Shown here: positions 57,696 through 57,866 of the stretch, one piece after another | Layout of the letters: every line of letters starts with the position of its first letter | How positions within the stretch are numbered: position 1 is the stretch's first letter | Origin: an uncultured Lachnospiraceae bacterium | GTDB lineage: Bacteria > Bacillota > Clostridia > Lachnospirales > Lachnospiraceae | DNA length: 57,866 bases | Assembly (NCBI GenBank): GCA_934351925.1 | Contig: CAKRJT010000017.1 | Location: 1-57,866, forward strand | Direction: 5' to 3' | Program-made: the position numbers and the translations under genes | The notes under the pieces: model-generated | The model's database searches: none | What the model was told of the DNA's origin: nothing | Seen by the model: only the letters and a program-made list of their open reading frames with translations

Positions 57696-57866
57696 TATAT
57701 ATGCCCCTCCTGAATATATTCATCACACTATATAAATTCTACATTTGTCTGATATATTTGATGTTGGGGTCAAAACATGTGCTGTAAAATTAGCGTGTAT
57801 AACGTATTATATTTATGCATATCACGACTTTTGGAAGAAGCTTAGATGTTCTTAGAACTCTGTTCA
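57696..57866. other. Window edge, no supportable gene
   Basis: AT-rich upstream region of the AAA gene. A forward frame from ATG 57815 (MHITTFGRS...) is open to the edge but has no ribosome binding site and only 17 codons, so it is not called. Confidence 0.4.

Noticed and set aside
57815..57866. Start of a forward gene at the right edge
   Set aside because: Only 17 codons are visible and there is no ribosome binding site.

Overview
The window looks like a chromosomal segment of a low-to-moderate GC Firmicute of the Lachnospiraceae type (Roseburia/Agathobacter/Lachnospira/Butyrivibrio-like). The reasons are the birA-coaX-dusB-greA-lysS order, the hprK-murB-rapZ-whiA-HPr(Crh)-like order followed by dnaE and pfkA, a DUF6145 gene, a DUF6273-like secreted protein, strong AGGAGG ribosome binding sites and TTGACA/TATAAT promoters. 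No rRNA, tRNA, CRISPR array, transposase or phage gene was seen. The genus call is inference.

Layout. 1-977: edge of a secreted protein gene and a truncated RNase-type toxin behind a terminator hairpin. 978-6849 (-): lysS, greA, dusB, coaX, DUF6145, birA, which reads as one translation/cofactor operon with an internal greA promoter. 6936-12524 (-): small membrane protein, ArgR-controlled argF, TraX-like protein, a single FakA C-terminal-like domain, an SPFH/NfeD pair, and a secreted SH3/SleB-like wall hydrolase. 12604-18326 (-): SpoU-type methyltransferase, pfkA, dnaE, a Crh-like HPr. 18349-24298 (-): whiA, rapZ, murB, hprK, uvrC. 24315-28059 (-): an array of tandem RNA hairpins, a coiled-coil protein, ftsH. 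28331-31610 (+): DUF1846 protein and pyrG. 31680-38736 (-): kinase, PanT-like ECF S component, HdeD-like and CmpB-like membrane proteins, and a YhaN/YhaO (SbcC/SbcD-like) pair. 38856-40472 (+): lipid-linked polysaccharide flippase. 40525-49575 (-): OLD-like ATPase/TOPRIM protein, CLC transporter, AAA/PD-(D/E)XK protein, gdhA, and an SGNH/MBOAT acyl-transfer pair. 49869-51432 (-): sdaAA/sdaAB. 51837-55217 (+): a MerR regulator with a 19-bp-spacer promoter behind it, then a broken opp locus. 55342-57695 (-): HD-domain protein and a second AAA/PD-(D/E)XK protein.

How it fits together. HprK can phosphorylate Ser46 of the Crh-like protein, which has Glu at position 15 instead of the PTS histidine. 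This suggests a signalling cluster with rapZ and whiA rather than a sugar-transport HPr. Two cell-envelope loci (the SleB-like hydrolase and the MBOAT/SGNH pair) carry the same WalR-type box, TGTTAC-N5-TGTTAA, which suggests a shared wall-stress regulon. argF has two ARG boxes next to a TTGACA promoter.

The most unusual non-coding material is of five kinds. (1) A palindromic repeat sits directly in front of dusB and merR and carries their ribosome binding sites. (2) Seven tandem 37-38 nt units each fold into a hairpin in the mRNA ahead of uvrC. (3) A second dispersed palindrome is shared by the murB/hprK and sdaAB/merR intergenic regions. (4) A MerR-type promoter drives no recognisable gene before a terminator. 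(5) A pseudoknot-capable terminator leader precedes the PanT-like gene. The opp locus holds an oppB broken after about 215 residues, joined to an oppA whose C-terminal segment lies upstream of its N-terminal part. This is either a real rearrangement or an assembly junction.
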